Shown: piece after piece, positions 28,635-38,822 of the stretch
Position numbering within the stretch: the stretch's first letter is position 1
Layout of the letters: every line of letters begins with the position of its first letter
From: Bacillota bacterium
Lineage (GTDB): Bacteria; Bacillota; Clostridia; Peptostreptococcales; Natronincolaceae
Direction of reading: 5' to 3'
Assembly (NCBI GenBank): GCA_023387935.1
Contig: JAEWHG010000131.1
Span: 1-64,000 of the forward strand
Length of the DNA: 64,000 bases
Made by a program: the position numbers and the translations under genes
The notes under the pieces: model-generated
Seen by the model: only the letters and a program-made list of their open reading frames with translations
Database searches by the model: none
What the model was told of the DNA's origin: nothing

Positions 28635-29567
28635 ATGAAAATTCTTTATATGGGAACTCCGGAATTTGCTGTTCCATGTTTAGAAACATTAATTAATAGC
28701 AAACATGAAATAATTGGTGTGTTTACACAACCGGACAAACCAAGTGGTAGAGGTCAAAAAGTTAATATAACACCTGTAAAGGAAAAGGCATTAGAATATA
28801 ATATTCCTATTTTCCAACCATCTACCCTTAAAAATATAGATGTAATCAATCAAATACAAAACTTGAACCCTGATCTTATTGTTGTTGTAGCATATGGTCA
28901 AATTCTACCGAAAGAAATTCTACAACTTCCTAAACATGGATGCATTAACGTTCATGCTTCGCTCCTACCTAAGTATCGTGGCGCAGGTCCGATTAACTGG
29001 GTTATTATTAATGGAGAGAAAAAAACTGGGATTACTACGATGTATATGGATGTCGGTCTTGATACAGGCGATATGATACTAAAAGAAGAAATTGAAATAG
29101 GAGAGTACGAAACAGCAGGAGAGCTTCATGATCGTTTAATGAACCTTGGAGCTAAGGTTTTGGATAACACCATGGCTTTAATTGAAAGGGAAGAAATAAA
29201 GCCTATCCCTCAAAATCATGATGAATCATCCTATGCACCGATGCTTACTAAAGAACTTGGAAAGATTAATTGGAGCAAATCTGCAGAGGAGATAAAGGAT
29301 CTCATTAGAGGAACTATCCCATGGCCAACTTCCTATACTACTTATAAGGGACAGATTATGAAAATATGGAAAAGTAGAGTAATAGAAAGTAGCATTGTAA
29401 AGACGCCTGGAAAAATTGTAGAAGTACAAAAGGATTGTATACTTGTAGCTACAGGAAAAAATATCTTAGCCATTGAAGAAATACAGTTTAGCGGTAAAAA
29501 AAGAATGAACGTAAAGGATTATCTAATAGGGAATAATATTGAAATAGGAAATAACTTAGGTGAATAA
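28635..29567 (+). CDS. fmt: Methionyl-tRNA formyltransferase
   Basis: Formylates initiator Met-tRNA, the partner step to def just upstream. Seen are MGTPEFAVPCLE at the N-terminus, the formyl-transfer motif HASLLPKYRGAGPINW with its catalytic Asn/His region, GITTMYMDVGLDTGD and the C-terminal OB-like domain. 310 residues is normal. Starts 10 bases after def. Confidence 0.98.
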   Translation: MKILYMGTPEFAVPCLETLINSKHEIIGVFTQPDKPSGRGQKVNITPVKEKALEYNIPIFQPSTLKNIDVINQIQNLNPDLIVVVAYGQILPKEILQLPKHGCINVHASLLPKYRGAGPINWVIINGEKKTGITTMYMDVGLDTGDMILKEEIEIGEYETAGELHDRLMNLGAKVLDNTMALIEREEIKPIPQNHDESSYAPMLTKELGKINWSKSAEEIKDLIRGTIPWPTSYTTYKGQIMKIWKSRVIESSIVKTPGKIVEVQKDCILVATGKNILAIEEIQFSGKKRMNVKDYLIGNNIEIGNNLGE

Positions 29568-29568
29568 G

Positions 29569-30348
29569 ATGGAACCTGATAAAAATCTAAAGAAAAACAA
29601 TGTTTATAGGAAATTTGTTTTTCTTTTAGTATTCATGTTAAGTTTAATAATATTATCTGCTATTGGTTTGATAATGCTTACTAGGTGGCAGAACCAACAT
29701 TTTTATAAATTAGTATTTTCAACTATTAGTATTATTTTAGTTGTTATAAGTCTATTATTGTTAACTATAATTTTTACTGTCATGCTTTTATGGTATGAAT
29801 ATCCTATGCCAAGAATTTTAAAAAGGTTACTAGAGATATATAATATAAATATATATCCAGCGATGCTTTTTTTAGGTAAAATATTAAAGTATGATAAAAA
29901 CACCATAAGAAGAGCTTTTACAGAGGTAAATAATAAACTTGTATTTAGCAATGAATACAGCATTGAAGGTAGTGATATTTTAATTTTGACTCCCCATTGC
30001 ATTCAAAAATCTTTTTGTCCACATAAAATTACTAGTGATATTAAAAACTGTAAGCGCTGTGGCAAATGTAATGTAGATCATTTGATAGGAATAGAAGAGA
30101 AGTATGGAGTAAAGACTAGTGTAGTAACAGGAGGTACTTTAGCAAGAAAAATAATTATAGATAAAAAACCTAAAGCTATAGTTGCCATAGCTTGTGAAAG
30201 AGATTTAATTAGCGGTTTGCAGGATGTGAGAAAATTACCTATTATAGCGGTAATAAATAAAAGGCCAGAGGGTCCTTGTGTTAATACAGCAGTTGACTTA
30301 AATGAGGTCGAAAAAGCCATTCATCATTTTATAAATATAAAGGAGTGA
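29569..30348 (+). CDS. DUF116 family membrane protein with cysteine cluster
   Basis: Two hydrophobic helices lie at residues ~15-40 and ~50-75. The remainder is a soluble domain with a set of cysteines (TPHCIQKSFCPHKI, then NCKRCGKC) followed by VVTGGTLARKII, VAIACERDL and NKRPEGPCVNT. This is the DUF116 pattern. The close cysteine spacing suggests a bound metal or Fe-S cluster, which is inference; the function is unknown. ATG 29569 lies just behind the fmt stop and 5 bases after AGGTGA; a GTG reading from 29560 overlaps fmt. Confidence 0.85.
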   Translation: MEPDKNLKKNNVYRKFVFLLVFMLSLIILSAIGLIMLTRWQNQHFYKLVFSTISIILVVISLLLLTIIFTVMLLWYEYPMPRILKRLLEIYNINIYPAMLFLGKILKYDKNTIRRAFTEVNNKLVFSNEYSIEGSDILILTPHCIQKSFCPHKITSDIKNCKRCGKCNVDHLIGIEEKYGVKTSVVTGGTLARKIIIDKKPKAIVAIACERDLISGLQDVRKLPIIAVINKRPEGPCVNTAVDLNEVEKAIHHFINIKE

Positions 30349-30354
30349 TTTAAT

Positions 30355-31044
30355 ATGTTCTACTATGGTTTTGACCCAACTATTGCTATTCTAATACCAT
30401 CGATTTTACTTACTCTTTATGCTCAATCAAAGATTAAGTCAACCTTTGCAAAATATTTAAGAGTAGGTAGTAAAAAAGGATATAGTGGATTTCAAGTTGC
30501 TCGGTATATATTAGATCATAATGGGATGAGAGATGTTCCAATTGAGCTAGCTAGAGGTCAATTGAGTGATCATTATGATCCTAGAAAAAGGGTGGTTCGT
30601 TTGTCAAATGATGTTTATCATGGGACTTCCTTAGCATCTATAAGCGTTGCTGCCCACGAATCAGGTCATGCAATTCAGCATTCTCACGGGTATGCTCCTC
30701 TTAGTATCAGAAATGTAATTTTCCCAGTGGCTAGTATTGGGTCACAAGCTGCTTGGTTTTTTGTTATTTTTGGTATTATTATGTCCTTACCATCATTGGT
30801 AGATATAGGGATTTTATTATTTGCTGCAGCTGTATTATTTCAAGTCATTACTCTTCCTGTAGAGTTCAACGCTAGTAGTAGAGCCATAAGGCTACTTGAT
30901 GAAGGTGGTTTTATTGTAGGTGAAGAGTACAACCATTCTAAAAAGATATTAAAAGCAGCGGCACTTACTTATGTGGCAGCCATGGCAACTGCGGTATCAC
31001 AATTGATACGACTGCTACTTATAAGAGATCGAAGCAGAGACTAA
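30355..31044 (+). CDS. YugP-type neutral zinc metallopeptidase
   Basis: The 229-residue membrane protein has the zinc-peptidase motif AAHESGHAIQH (HExxH variant, residues ~101-111) placed after an N-terminal helix and before two further helices around residues 125-180. FNASSRAIRLLDEGG holds the likely third ligand region. Such proteins are common next to fmt/rsmB in Clostridia; their substrate is unknown. A terminator begins within its stop codon. Confidence 0.9.
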   Translation: MFYYGFDPTIAILIPSILLTLYAQSKIKSTFAKYLRVGSKKGYSGFQVARYILDHNGMRDVPIELARGQLSDHYDPRKRVVRLSNDVYHGTSLASISVAAHESGHAIQHSHGYAPLSIRNVIFPVASIGSQAAWFFVIFGIIMSLPSLVDIGILLFAAAVLFQVITLPVEFNASSRAIRLLDEGGFIVGEEYNHSKKILKAAALTYVAAMATAVSQLIRLLLIRDRSRD

Positions 31045-31066
31045 AAGGCGTCAATCACGCCTTTTT
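31043..31066 (+). terminator. Terminator overlapping the yugP stop codon
   Basis: AAAAGGCGT (31043-31051) pairs with ACGCCTTTT (31057-31065), then T. The left arm includes the last two bases of the TAA stop. Confidence 0.85.
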
Positions 31067-31087
31067 ATTTGTATAGGAGGAAGGTAA

Positions 31088-32425
31088 ATGAACCCAAGAG
31101 AAGGAGCATTAATAACTTTATATGAGATAAATGAAAAGGAAGCTTTTTCAAATATAGCTTTAAACAAAGAATTAAGAAGTAACTCGTATAATCTATTAGA
31201 TAAAAATCTATTAACAGAGCTAGTTTACGGTGTCTTAGAAAATCAGATTTATATTGACTATATCATAAGTCAATTTTCAACCTTTGAAACAAGAAAAATG
31301 AATCCATATACATTAAATTTACTAAGACTTGGAACATACCAATTGTTATTTTTAGACAAAGTACCTAGCTTTGCGGCTGTAAATGAAACAGTGAATCTAT
31401 CTAAAAAATATTGTAAAAAAACCACAGGATTTATTAATGGAATTTTAAGAAATATACAGAGAAATAAGGATAATATTAAACTTCCAAATTCTAGTAAGGA
31501 TATAGTTCGATATTTTTCTGTAAAATATTCACATCCAGAATGGTTGGTAAAATTGTTTTTAAAGAATTTTGAAAGAGATTTTGTAGAAGATCTTTTAAAA
31601 GCAAATAATACCAAACCAGAACTTTATGTTCGAATAAACACATTAAAAATATCCATTGAAGATTGCATAAACCTTCTTACGGATGAAGGTTACAAAATAA
31701 TACAGAGTAAATTAATCGAAGAAGCTGTTGCTGTTAAAGGACTTCATAATATAGAGCAAACGGATTTATATAAAAAAGGATATATTCAAGTACAGGATGT
31801 AAGTTCCATGTTAGTTTCTAAAATTTTATCCCCTAAGGAAGGCGAGTTTGTAATTGATCTATGTAGCGCACCTGGTGGCAAAACTACTCATATGGCTCAA
31901 TTAATGAATAATAAAGGCACAATTATAGCTAGGGATATTCATGAACATAAATTAAAGCTTGTTGAAAGAAATGCTAAAAGATTAGGAATAAATATTATTA
32001 AGACAGAAAACTTCAGCGGGGACCAATTAGATAAGAAGCTAGTTGATACTGCAGATAAGGTATTGGTAGATGCACCTTGCTCAGGTCTAGGTATTATTCG
32101 TAGAAAGCCTGAAATAAAGTATAGAAAACAAGAAAAGGACAGAAAAGAAATTGCGTCCATACAGTATGATATCCTTAAAAATGCAGCTAAATACGTAAAA
32201 ATAGGTGGAGAATTAGTATATAGTACTTGCACTATAAATCCTGAAGAAAATGATATTGTTGTGCAGAAGTTTTTAAATAATAATTCAAACTATGTTTTAA
32301 TTGACTTAAATAAGGAATATAATGATTTAGTTCTAGGGCTTAATACTAAGGCTACAATTCAGCTTTATCCGAATGTGCATAATACCGACGGATTCTTTAT
32401 TTCTAAATTAAAACGAATTAATTAA
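31088..32425 (+). CDS. rsmB: 16S rRNA (cytosine-967-C5)-methyltransferase RsmB
   Basis: The 445-residue enzyme has the N-terminal NusB-like RNA-binding domain ([12 protein letters not shown]) and a SAM-dependent methylase domain with [22 protein letters not shown] (one catalytic Cys) and [11 protein letters not shown] (second Cys). AGGAGG precedes the ATG. It opens the run rlmN-PP2C-prkC-rsgA-rpe-thiN, the same order as in B. subtilis. Confidence 0.97.
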   Translation: MNPREGALITLYEINEKEAFSNIALNKELRSNSYNLLDKNLLTELVYGVLENQIYIDYIISQFSTFETRKMNPYTLNLLRLGTYQLLFLDKVPSFAAVNETVNLSKKYCKKTTGFINGILRNIQRNKDNIKLPNSSKDIVRYFSVKYSHPEWLVKLFLKNFERDFVEDLLKANNTKPELYVRINTLKISIEDCINLLTDEGYKIIQSKLIEEAVAVKGLHNIEQTDLYKKGYIQVQDVSSMLVSKILSPKEGEFVIDLCSAPGGKTTHMAQLMNNKGTIIARDIHEHKLKLVERNAKRLGINIIKTENFSGDQLDKKLVDTADKVLVDAPCSGLGIIRRKPEIKYRKQEKDRKEIASIQYDILKNAAKYVKIGGELVYSTCTINPEENDIVVQKFLNNNSNYVLIDLNKEYNDLVLGLNTKATIQLYPNVHNTDGFFISKLKRIN

Positions 32426-32447
32426 GATTCGGGAGGTTAATTATACG

Positions 32448-33482
32448 ATGGACAAAAAAGATTTGTTAAGTTTAACAATGGGAGAAATAGAAGAACTCCT
32501 AATTAGTATGAACGAGAAAAAATTTAGAGGAAAGCAAATATTTGAGTGGATTAATAAAGGAATCAAAGACTTTGATGAGATGACTAATTTATCAAAAACT
32601 TTGAGAGATAAATTATCAGAGCGCACTTACATTACAAATATTAAAATTGAGGAGAAAATAGTTTCTACTATAGATGGTACAATAAAATATTTATTTTTAC
32701 TAGATGATTATAATATAATAGAAGGTGTGGTTATGAAATACAACCATGGATTAACTGCTTGTATATCTACTCAAGTAGGTTGTGCTATGGGCTGTACATT
32801 CTGTGCATCTACTATAAATGGATTAATTAGAAATTTGAGAGCTGGGGAAATGGTAGATCAAATATTAACTATGGAGAAAGATACTGGTGAAAGAATTTCA
32901 AATATAGTATTAATGGGAAGTGGAGAACCATTAAATAATTATAATGAAACTATCAACTTTCTAAAGATCGTAAATGACGAAAATGGATTGAATATAGGTA
33001 ACAGACATATTACACTGTCAACTTCCGGTCTTGTACCGCAAATCAAAGATTTGGCAGATTTGCAAATACCTATTAATCTAGCAATATCTTTACATGCCCC
33101 TAATGATGAACTAAGAAGAAAGACAATGCCAGTAGCTAAAAGGTATTCTATTAAGGAATTAATAGATAGTTGTAAATATTATATTGAAAAGACTAATCGT
33201 AGGATAACTTTTGAATATGCATTAATAAAAGGGGTTAATGATGGAGAAAAAGAGGCAAAGGAGCTAGTAGCTCTGTTAAAGGGTATGCTATGCCATGTAA
33301 ATCTAATACCTATAAATAGTGTTGAAGAAAGGGAATATAAAAAGCCCAATACGGAGTCCATTAATAGGTTCCAAAATACATTAAAAAGATCAGGTATAGA
33401 AACTACTGTTAGAAGGGAAATGGGATCGGATATTAATGCAGCATGTGGTCAATTGAGGCGAAAATATTTACAAAACTCGTAA
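32448..33482 (+). CDS. rlmN: Dual-specificity RNA methyltransferase RlmN (radical SAM)
   Basis: Methylates C2 of adenine 2503 in 23S rRNA and A37 of some tRNAs. The radical-SAM cluster [10 protein letters not shown] (C-x3-C-x2-C), [10 protein letters not shown], the LSTSGL segment and the late [12 protein letters not shown] with its methylated/catalytic cysteine are present. 344 residues is typical. Confidence 0.97.
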   Translation: MDKKDLLSLTMGEIEELLISMNEKKFRGKQIFEWINKGIKDFDEMTNLSKTLRDKLSERTYITNIKIEEKIVSTIDGTIKYLFLLDDYNIIEGVVMKYNHGLTACISTQVGCAMGCTFCASTINGLIRNLRAGEMVDQILTMEKDTGERISNIVLMGSGEPLNNYNETINFLKIVNDENGLNIGNRHITLSTSGLVPQIKDLADLQIPINLAISLHAPNDELRRKTMPVAKRYSIKELIDSCKYYIEKTNRRITFEYALIKGVNDGEKEAKELVALLKGMLCHVNLIPINSVEEREYKKPNTESINRFQNTLKRSGIETTVRREMGSDINAACGQLRRKYLQNS

Positions 33483-33544
33483 AAATGGTAAAATAGTATG
33501 AACACATAGAAATTTTGCTATAGGTTAAAGGGGGCGAGTGAAAA

Positions 33545-34294
33545 ATGAATGTGAGTGCTATTTCAGATATTGGTAAAGTAAGAGATATTAATGAAGATAA
33601 CTATTGTATTTACGAAAAAGACTACAAACTATTTATAGTGGCCGATGGGATGGGTGGTCATAATGCAGGAGAAGTAGCTAGTTTTCTTGTTGTTAACAGT
33701 ATTAAAGATCATATTACTAATTACGTTTCTGCTGATATGGAGGAGCAGGCTGTTAAAGGTATTATATTTGAAGCTTTTAATCGTGCCAATGAAAAAGTTT
33801 ATCTGTATGCACAAGAAAACTCTTCTTGTGATGGAATGGGTACTACTGCAACATTAGCTCTAAAGATGGATTCCACTCTTTATATTGGGCATGTAGGAGA
33901 CAGTCGGGCATATATTATTAGAGACAGTGTTATAGAACAAATAACACAGGATCATTCTTTAGTTGCTGAGTTAGTTCGAAGTGGAAGTATTACTGAAATA
34001 GAGGCAAATAAACATCCCCAAAAAAATATTATTACCAGAGCATTAGGAACTAACAAGAATATTAAGGTTGATATTTTTAATATGGATTTTTCCTATGGTG
34101 ATATTTTAATTTTATGTACAGATGGTTTAAGTAATTTCGTAGACAAATATGAAATAGAGAAAACAGCTTTGGAGTTTAAAGATAGTAATGATGCATGTGA
34201 AAGGTTGGTATCTATGGCAAATAAAAGAGGTGGCTATGATAATATTACCGTATTAGTTGCAAAAAACAGTGAAGAAAATATAGGTAGAAGGTAG
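33545..34294 (+). CDS. PP2C-type Ser/Thr phosphatase (PrpC/Stp)
   Basis: Dephosphorylates targets of the kinase encoded just downstream. PP2C metal motifs: SDIGKVRDINEDN, VADGMGGHNAGE, GHVGDSRAYI, QDHSLVAELV and LCTDGLSNF, GGYDNITVLV. 249 residues matches PrpC. GGGGGCGAG lies before the ATG. The prkC start is 9 bases after its stop. Confidence 0.96.
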   Translation: MNVSAISDIGKVRDINEDNYCIYEKDYKLFIVADGMGGHNAGEVASFLVVNSIKDHITNYVSADMEEQAVKGIIFEAFNRANEKVYLYAQENSSCDGMGTTATLALKMDSTLYIGHVGDSRAYIIRDSVIEQITQDHSLVAELVRSGSITEIEANKHPQKNIITRALGTNKNIKVDIFNMDFSYGDILILCTDGLSNFVDKYEIEKTALEFKDSNDACERLVSMANKRGGYDNITVLVAKNSEENIGRR

Positions 34295-34302
34295 GTGAAT
34301 AC

Positions 34303-36270
34303 ATGATTGGTAAAATTTTAGGTAAAAGATATGAAATTGTTGAAAAAATAGGTGGAGGCGGGATGGCATTAGTATATAGAGCTAAATGCAATCTTTTAAA
34401 TCGATTTGTTGCAGTTAAGGTGTTAAGACCAGAATTTATAAATGATAAAGATTTGTTAGATAAGTTTAGAAAAGAATCTCAAGCAGCTGCTAGCTTATCT
34501 CACCCAAACATTGTAAATGTATACGATGTGGGTGAAGAAGATGATATTTATTATATTGTTATGGAATATGTAAAGGGAAAAACTTTAAAAGAGTTAATTC
34601 AAGAGAAAGGTAAGCTTTCTAAAGATGAAATACTGGACTATACTAGACAAATAGCTTTAGCGCTAAAACATGCCCATTCCAATCATATTGTTCATCGAGA
34701 TATTAAGCCTCATAATATTTTAATAACGGATGACAATAGAGCAAAGGTAACAGATTTTGGAATTGCATTAGCCGCAACATCTTCAACTATTACGAATGCA
34801 GGAAGTATAATTGGCTCGGTACACTATTTTTCACCAGAACAAGCAAGAGGAGGGTATACTGACGAAAAATCCGATTTATATTCCTTAGGTGTGGTTATGT
34901 ATGAAATGGCTACAGGTAGACTGCCTTTTGAAGGAGATGCACCTATTACAATTGCATTGAAGCATATACAAGATAACCCAGAACCTCCTTCTAAATATAA
35001 TCCTTCTATTTCAAAGGAATTAGAGTCTATCATTATTAAATTAATGCAGAAAGAGCAATCTTCTAGATATGCAAATGCTTCTGCATTAATAGAGGACTTA
35101 TATAAAGTTAAAAATAATTTTGAATTAGGGAATATGGATAATACTCTGAAAATTGAGGACTCTCCTACTCAGATTATTCCAATGGTAACGGCAAATGAAA
35201 TAAAGGAATTAACAGATAGTAGAGATGAGATAAGAAACAAGGATTTAGTTGATAAGAAAGATAATAAAAACCCAAAAAGAAAGCTAATTATTGGATCTGC
35301 TATTGCTGCAGCCTTAGTTGCTGCCCTAGTGTTTACTTTTGCTTTCTTCTATGTATCTGATTTTTTAAAAACAGAAGATGTGGAAGTGCCAAATTTTGTT
35401 GGTATGGATATTGATGAGGCTGAAGCTGAGGCAGGAAAACTGGGTATTAGACTAAATATGAGCACTGAATATAATGCGGATGTACCTAAGGATGAAATAA
35501 TTAGGCAAACAACGTCTCCTGGTATGAAGGTTCGAAAAGGTTTTGAAGTCAAGATCGTAGTTAGTGAAGGTAGTAAATTAGCTGTAGTACCAGATTTAGT
35601 TTATAAAAATGAATCTGAAGCGGAAGCCTTATTAAAGGCTAAGGGATTCAAGGTTGGAGCTGTAACACCAGAATTTAGTGAATTACCTATAGGGACGATT
35701 ATCGATCAAAATCCACGAGCAGGACTGGAGGCAGTTGAAGGATCAGCAGTAGATTATGTAGTTAGTAAAGGACCAGAGGTTGCAACGGTATCAATGCCTA
35801 ACCTAGTAGGAAAAACCTTAGAAGAAGCTAGAGTGATTCTTGCCCAATTTAATCTTAAAGAAGGAAGTATTACAGAAGAGTACAGTAATGTATATGTACG
35901 AGGCTATATCATAGGTCAAAATATTCAAGAGAATGAAGAAGTTAGCGAAGGTTCCGTTGTTAATCTGATCGTTAGCAAAGGCACTGATGATCCAGATCAT
36001 TCTGAAGATATAGGTGGAGAAAATGGTGAAGAGTCCACAGAAACTCCTTCGACACAACCAATAAGTATTAGTCTAGAAGGTTATACAGGTATAGTTGATG
36101 TTGAAGTATATCAAATTGGAGCTCTAAGCAATAAGAAAGTATATAGTAAAAAACATAATGTAGATGTAGAAGGAACATCACTTAGAGCAGAAGTAAGTGG
36201 AACTGGTAGCCAGCAGTTTGATGTTTATATAAACGGAGAGAAAAAAGGAGAAGTAGTAATTAATTTTTAG
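34303..36270 (+). CDS. prkC: PASTA-domain Ser/Thr protein kinase PrkC
   Basis: Membrane kinase sensing cell-wall fragments; in Bacillus it triggers spore germination and growth signals. The kinase domain (residues ~1-270) has GGGGMALVY, catalytic HRDIKPHNI and the DFG loop. A helix at ~328-350 (IIGSAIAAALVAALVFTFAF) crosses the membrane. Three PASTA units follow (~356-560), each beginning with a V-P-N/D-L/F-V pattern. A further ~95 residues form a T/S/E-rich linker and an unassigned beta-rich tail ending in NGEKKGEVVINF. Total 655 residues. Sits with its phosphatase and rsgA, as in B. subtilis. Confidence 0.97.
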   Translation: MIGKILGKRYEIVEKIGGGGMALVYRAKCNLLNRFVAVKVLRPEFINDKDLLDKFRKESQAAASLSHPNIVNVYDVGEEDDIYYIVMEYVKGKTLKELIQEKGKLSKDEILDYTRQIALALKHAHSNHIVHRDIKPHNILITDDNRAKVTDFGIALAATSSTITNAGSIIGSVHYFSPEQARGGYTDEKSDLYSLGVVMYEMATGRLPFEGDAPITIALKHIQDNPEPPSKYNPSISKELESIIIKLMQKEQSSRYANASALIEDLYKVKNNFELGNMDNTLKIEDSPTQIIPMVTANEIKELTDSRDEIRNKDLVDKKDNKNPKRKLIIGSAIAAALVAALVFTFAFFYVSDFLKTEDVEVPNFVGMDIDEAEAEAGKLGIRLNMSTEYNADVPKDEIIRQTTSPGMKVRKGFEVKIVVSEGSKLAVVPDLVYKNESEAEALLKAKGFKVGAVTPEFSELPIGTIIDQNPRAGLEAVEGSAVDYVVSKGPEVATVSMPNLVGKTLEEARVILAQFNLKEGSITEEYSNVYVRGYIIGQNIQENEEVSEGSVVNLIVSKGTDDPDHSEDIGGENGEESTETPSTQPISISLEGYTGIVDVEVYQIGALSNKKVYSKKHNVDVEGTSLRAEVSGTGSQQFDVYINGEKKGEVVINF

Positions 36271-36280
36271 GGGGTATTTA

Positions 36281-37159
36281 ATGTATAGTGGTAGGTTAAT
36301 TAAAGGGATCGGTGGTTTTTATTACGTTGATGTAAGTGATCAAATATTTGAGTGCAAAGCTCGAGGCCTATTTAGAAAGAAGAAGATAACGCCCTTAGTT
36401 GGAGACTATGTAGAAATAGATATTCTAGACAATGAAAACAAAAAGGGTGTTATTGAAGATATCAATGATCGCCACAACGAACTAATTAGACCTTCAGTTT
36501 CTAATATAGATCAAGCAATAGTAGTATTTGCAGTAACTCAGCCAGATCCCCACCTTTCACTTTTAGATAGATTTTTGGTCTTAGCTGAAAGTCAGAAACT
36601 GAATATCATTATTTGTCTTAATAAAATTGACTTATTAGAAGAAGTAGAATATGAGGCAATTGTTAATATTTATAAATCAGCAGGATATAAAATTATACGA
36701 ACAAGTACTAAAGAGAACAAAGGCATTATGGAGTTAAGAAATGAGCTTAAAAATAAAACCACTGTATTTGCAGGTCCATCTGGAGTAGGTAAATCTACAC
36801 TTTTAAATCATATACATCCAGGACTAAAACTACAGACCGGTGAAATAAGCACTAAAATTTCAAGGGGAAAGCATACAACGCGCCATGCAGAGCTTATAGC
36901 AATAGGTGAAAATGGTTGGGTTGTAGATACTCCTGGATTTAGCTCTTTAGATATGAATTTTATAGAGGAAGATGAACTAGATTTCCATTTTCCAGAATTC
37001 ATGATCCATGTAGATCAATGTAAATTTAATTCATGTAAGCATTTAAATGAACCGAGCTGCGCTGTTAAAGAAGCAGTTCAGTTAAATGAAATATCTGAAG
37101 GTCGATATAATAGTTACGTTCAATTCATTGATGAAATTAGAAAACATAGGAGGTATTAA
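36281..37159 (+). CDS. rsgA: Ribosome small subunit GTPase RsgA
   Basis: Circularly permuted GTPase of 30S maturation. The order G4 (NKIDLL), G1 (GPSGVGKSTL), G3 (DTPGF) is visible, after an N-terminal OB fold and before the zinc-binding end FNSCKHLNEPSCAVKEAV. 292 residues is typical. Its gene follows prkC directly; in B. subtilis the protein is itself a PrkC substrate. Confidence 0.97.
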   Translation: MYSGRLIKGIGGFYYVDVSDQIFECKARGLFRKKKITPLVGDYVEIDILDNENKKGVIEDINDRHNELIRPSVSNIDQAIVVFAVTQPDPHLSLLDRFLVLAESQKLNIIICLNKIDLLEEVEYEAIVNIYKSAGYKIIRTSTKENKGIMELRNELKNKTTVFAGPSGVGKSTLLNHIHPGLKLQTGEISTKISRGKHTTRHAELIAIGENGWVVDTPGFSSLDMNFIEEDELDFHFPEFMIHVDQCKFNSCKHLNEPSCAVKEAVQLNEISEGRYNSYVQFIDEIRKHRRY

Positions 37160-37162
37160 TAC

Positions 37163-37819
37163 ATGATGAAATTAGCCCCATCCATATTATCAGCAGATTT
37201 TTCTAATTTATTGGGAGATATAAAAAAGGTAGAAGAAGCAGGATGTGATTTGCTTCATATTGATGTAATGGACGGACATTTTGTTCCTAATATTACAATT
37301 GGTCCTCTAATTATGGAAAGCTTAAAGGGGAAAACAGATCTTCTCTTCGATGTACATTTAATGATAGAAAATCCAGATCAATATATTCCACAGTTTGCAA
37401 AAGCAGGCGCCCATATCATCTCTGTTCATAGTGAAGCCTGTGCGCACCTACACAGGACTATACAGCTTATTAAGGATCAAAATGTAAAGGCTGCTGTAGC
37501 GCTTAATCCAGCTACACCTTTAAATGTTTTAGACCATGTATTGGAAGACTTGGATATGGTTCTTATAATGACAGTTAATCCTGGGTTTGGAGGACAGAGC
37601 TTTATTGAATCAAGCATACCTAAAATAGAATCCTTAAGAAGGATGATAGAAGATAGAGGACTTAATGTGGACATTCAAGTAGATGGTGGTATTAAGGTAG
37701 ATAACGTAAAAAGAGTTGTAGATGCGGGAGCTAATATTATTGTTGCAGGATCTGCTATATTTAATAGTGAAAATATTTTAGAAACAGTAAAGAAATTTAG
37801 AGAAAATTCTAAGCTTTAG
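37163..37819 (+). CDS. rpe: Ribulose-phosphate 3-epimerase
   Basis: Interconverts ribulose-5- and xylulose-5-phosphate in the pentose phosphate pathway. Motifs SILSADFSNL, HIDVMDGHFVPNITIGP, NPGFGGQSFI and DGGIKVDNV show the TIM barrel and its metal ligands. Two successive ATGs (37163, 37166) are possible; the first is 10 bases from AGGAGG. Confidence 0.97.
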   Translation: MMKLAPSILSADFSNLLGDIKKVEEAGCDLLHIDVMDGHFVPNITIGPLIMESLKGKTDLLFDVHLMIENPDQYIPQFAKAGAHIISVHSEACAHLHRTIQLIKDQNVKAAVALNPATPLNVLDHVLEDLDMVLIMTVNPGFGGQSFIESSIPKIESLRRMIEDRGLNVDIQVDGGIKVDNVKRVVDAGANIIVAGSAIFNSENILETVKKFRENSKL

Positions 37820-37833
37820 ATATGGAGGCAAAA

Positions 37834-38475
37834 ATGGAAGTAACAGTTGTATCAAATGGCTGTATTGAAAACCTTGATTTTTTACAATCAATTATTGAAA
37901 ATAGTGATTACGTTATTTGTGCAGATGGAGCAGCTCAATACTTAATGGGGCTAAACATGTATCCTAATTTATTAGTAGGCGATTTGGATTCTATTAGCAA
38001 TGATTCTTTGGAATGGATAGAAAAGGGGAATGTTAAATTAGAACAATTTCCTGTTAAGAAGGATATGACGGACACGGAACTGGCTATAGAATTTGCTTTA
38101 AAGAAATCACCACATAGAATAACTGTTGTAGGAGCTACAGGCTCCCGTATGGATCATAGTTTAGGTAACATCATGCTATTATACAAAATTCATAAAATGG
38201 GCATAAAAGCACGGATTATAGATGAATTAAATGATATTACTATAACTGATAGCAAAATTAAAATAGAAGGTAGCATAGGACAAACTATTTCTATAATACC
38301 TATTGGCGGAGATGCAAAGGGTGTTACCTTAAATGGCCTAGAATATCCTTTAGACAACTATAATATTCATATGGGAAGCTCTATAGGGATTAGTAATAGA
38401 TTTATACAAGAAGAAGCCATTATTACGGTTGAAGAGGGAACTATTTTGGTTATTAAGACAAGGGAAGAAGAATAG
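37834..38475 (+). CDS. thiN: Thiamine diphosphokinase
   Basis: Transfers pyrophosphate from ATP to thiamine. ADGAAQYLM, PNLLVGDLDSI, KDMTDTELAIEFA and GATGSRMDHSLGNI are family motifs; ~213 residues is normal. ATG 37822 contains the ribosome site GGAGG, so ATG 37834 is the more likely start. It ends the rsmB-thiN run before a terminator. Confidence 0.95.
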   Translation: MEVTVVSNGCIENLDFLQSIIENSDYVICADGAAQYLMGLNMYPNLLVGDLDSISNDSLEWIEKGNVKLEQFPVKKDMTDTELAIEFALKKSPHRITVVGATGSRMDHSLGNIMLLYKIHKMGIKARIIDELNDITITDSKIKIEGSIGQTISIIPIGGDAKGVTLNGLEYPLDNYNIHMGSSIGISNRFIQEEAIITVEEGTILVIKTREEE

Positions 38476-38551
38476 AGAAAATCCTTTGATGCTATCATAT
38501 CAACTTATGGTGTGCTCAGTTTTTAATATTTATTCAAAATTTCAAGGGTTT

Positions 38552-38591
38552 AAAATGTTACGGGAGTTTTATAACTTTTGTAACATTTTTT
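38552..38591 (+). terminator. Terminator after thiN
   Basis: AAAATGTTAC (38552-38561) and GTAACATTTT (38580-38589) form a perfect 10-bp stem; an inner AGTT/AACT pairs in the loop; T run follows. Confidence 0.8.
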
Positions 38592-38645
38592 ATATTTATG
38601 AATAATATATAATATACTATTTTATTATTTAAGGTTGGTGGTGAT

Positions 38646-38810
38646 ATGTTTAAAAGAAGAAGAAGACATTCTTCGTTTAAAGTTATTGGATTAATACTTG
38701 CAATCGTAGGCATATTAATGTTCCTGTACATTATCCCACTACAAATATGGTACCTTATTATTGCAGGAATATTTGTTGTAATAGGACTACTAATATTTAA
38801 AATATTTTAA
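38646..38810 (+). CDS. Small two-helix membrane protein, 54 residues
   Basis: A complete 54-codon frame begins MFKRRRRHSSFKVIG and then has two hydrophobic helices (residues ~14-31 and ~35-52) split by a short PLQIW turn. The arginine-rich start implies an N-terminus inside the cell. GGTGGTGAT stands before the ATG. It lies between the thiN terminator and a second terminator, so it is a unit of its own. I do not recognise the family. Confidence 0.7.
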   Translation: MFKRRRRHSSFKVIGLILAIVGILMFLYIIPLQIWYLIIAGIFVVIGLLIFKIF

Positions 38811-38822
38811 AAAGTTAAATAT

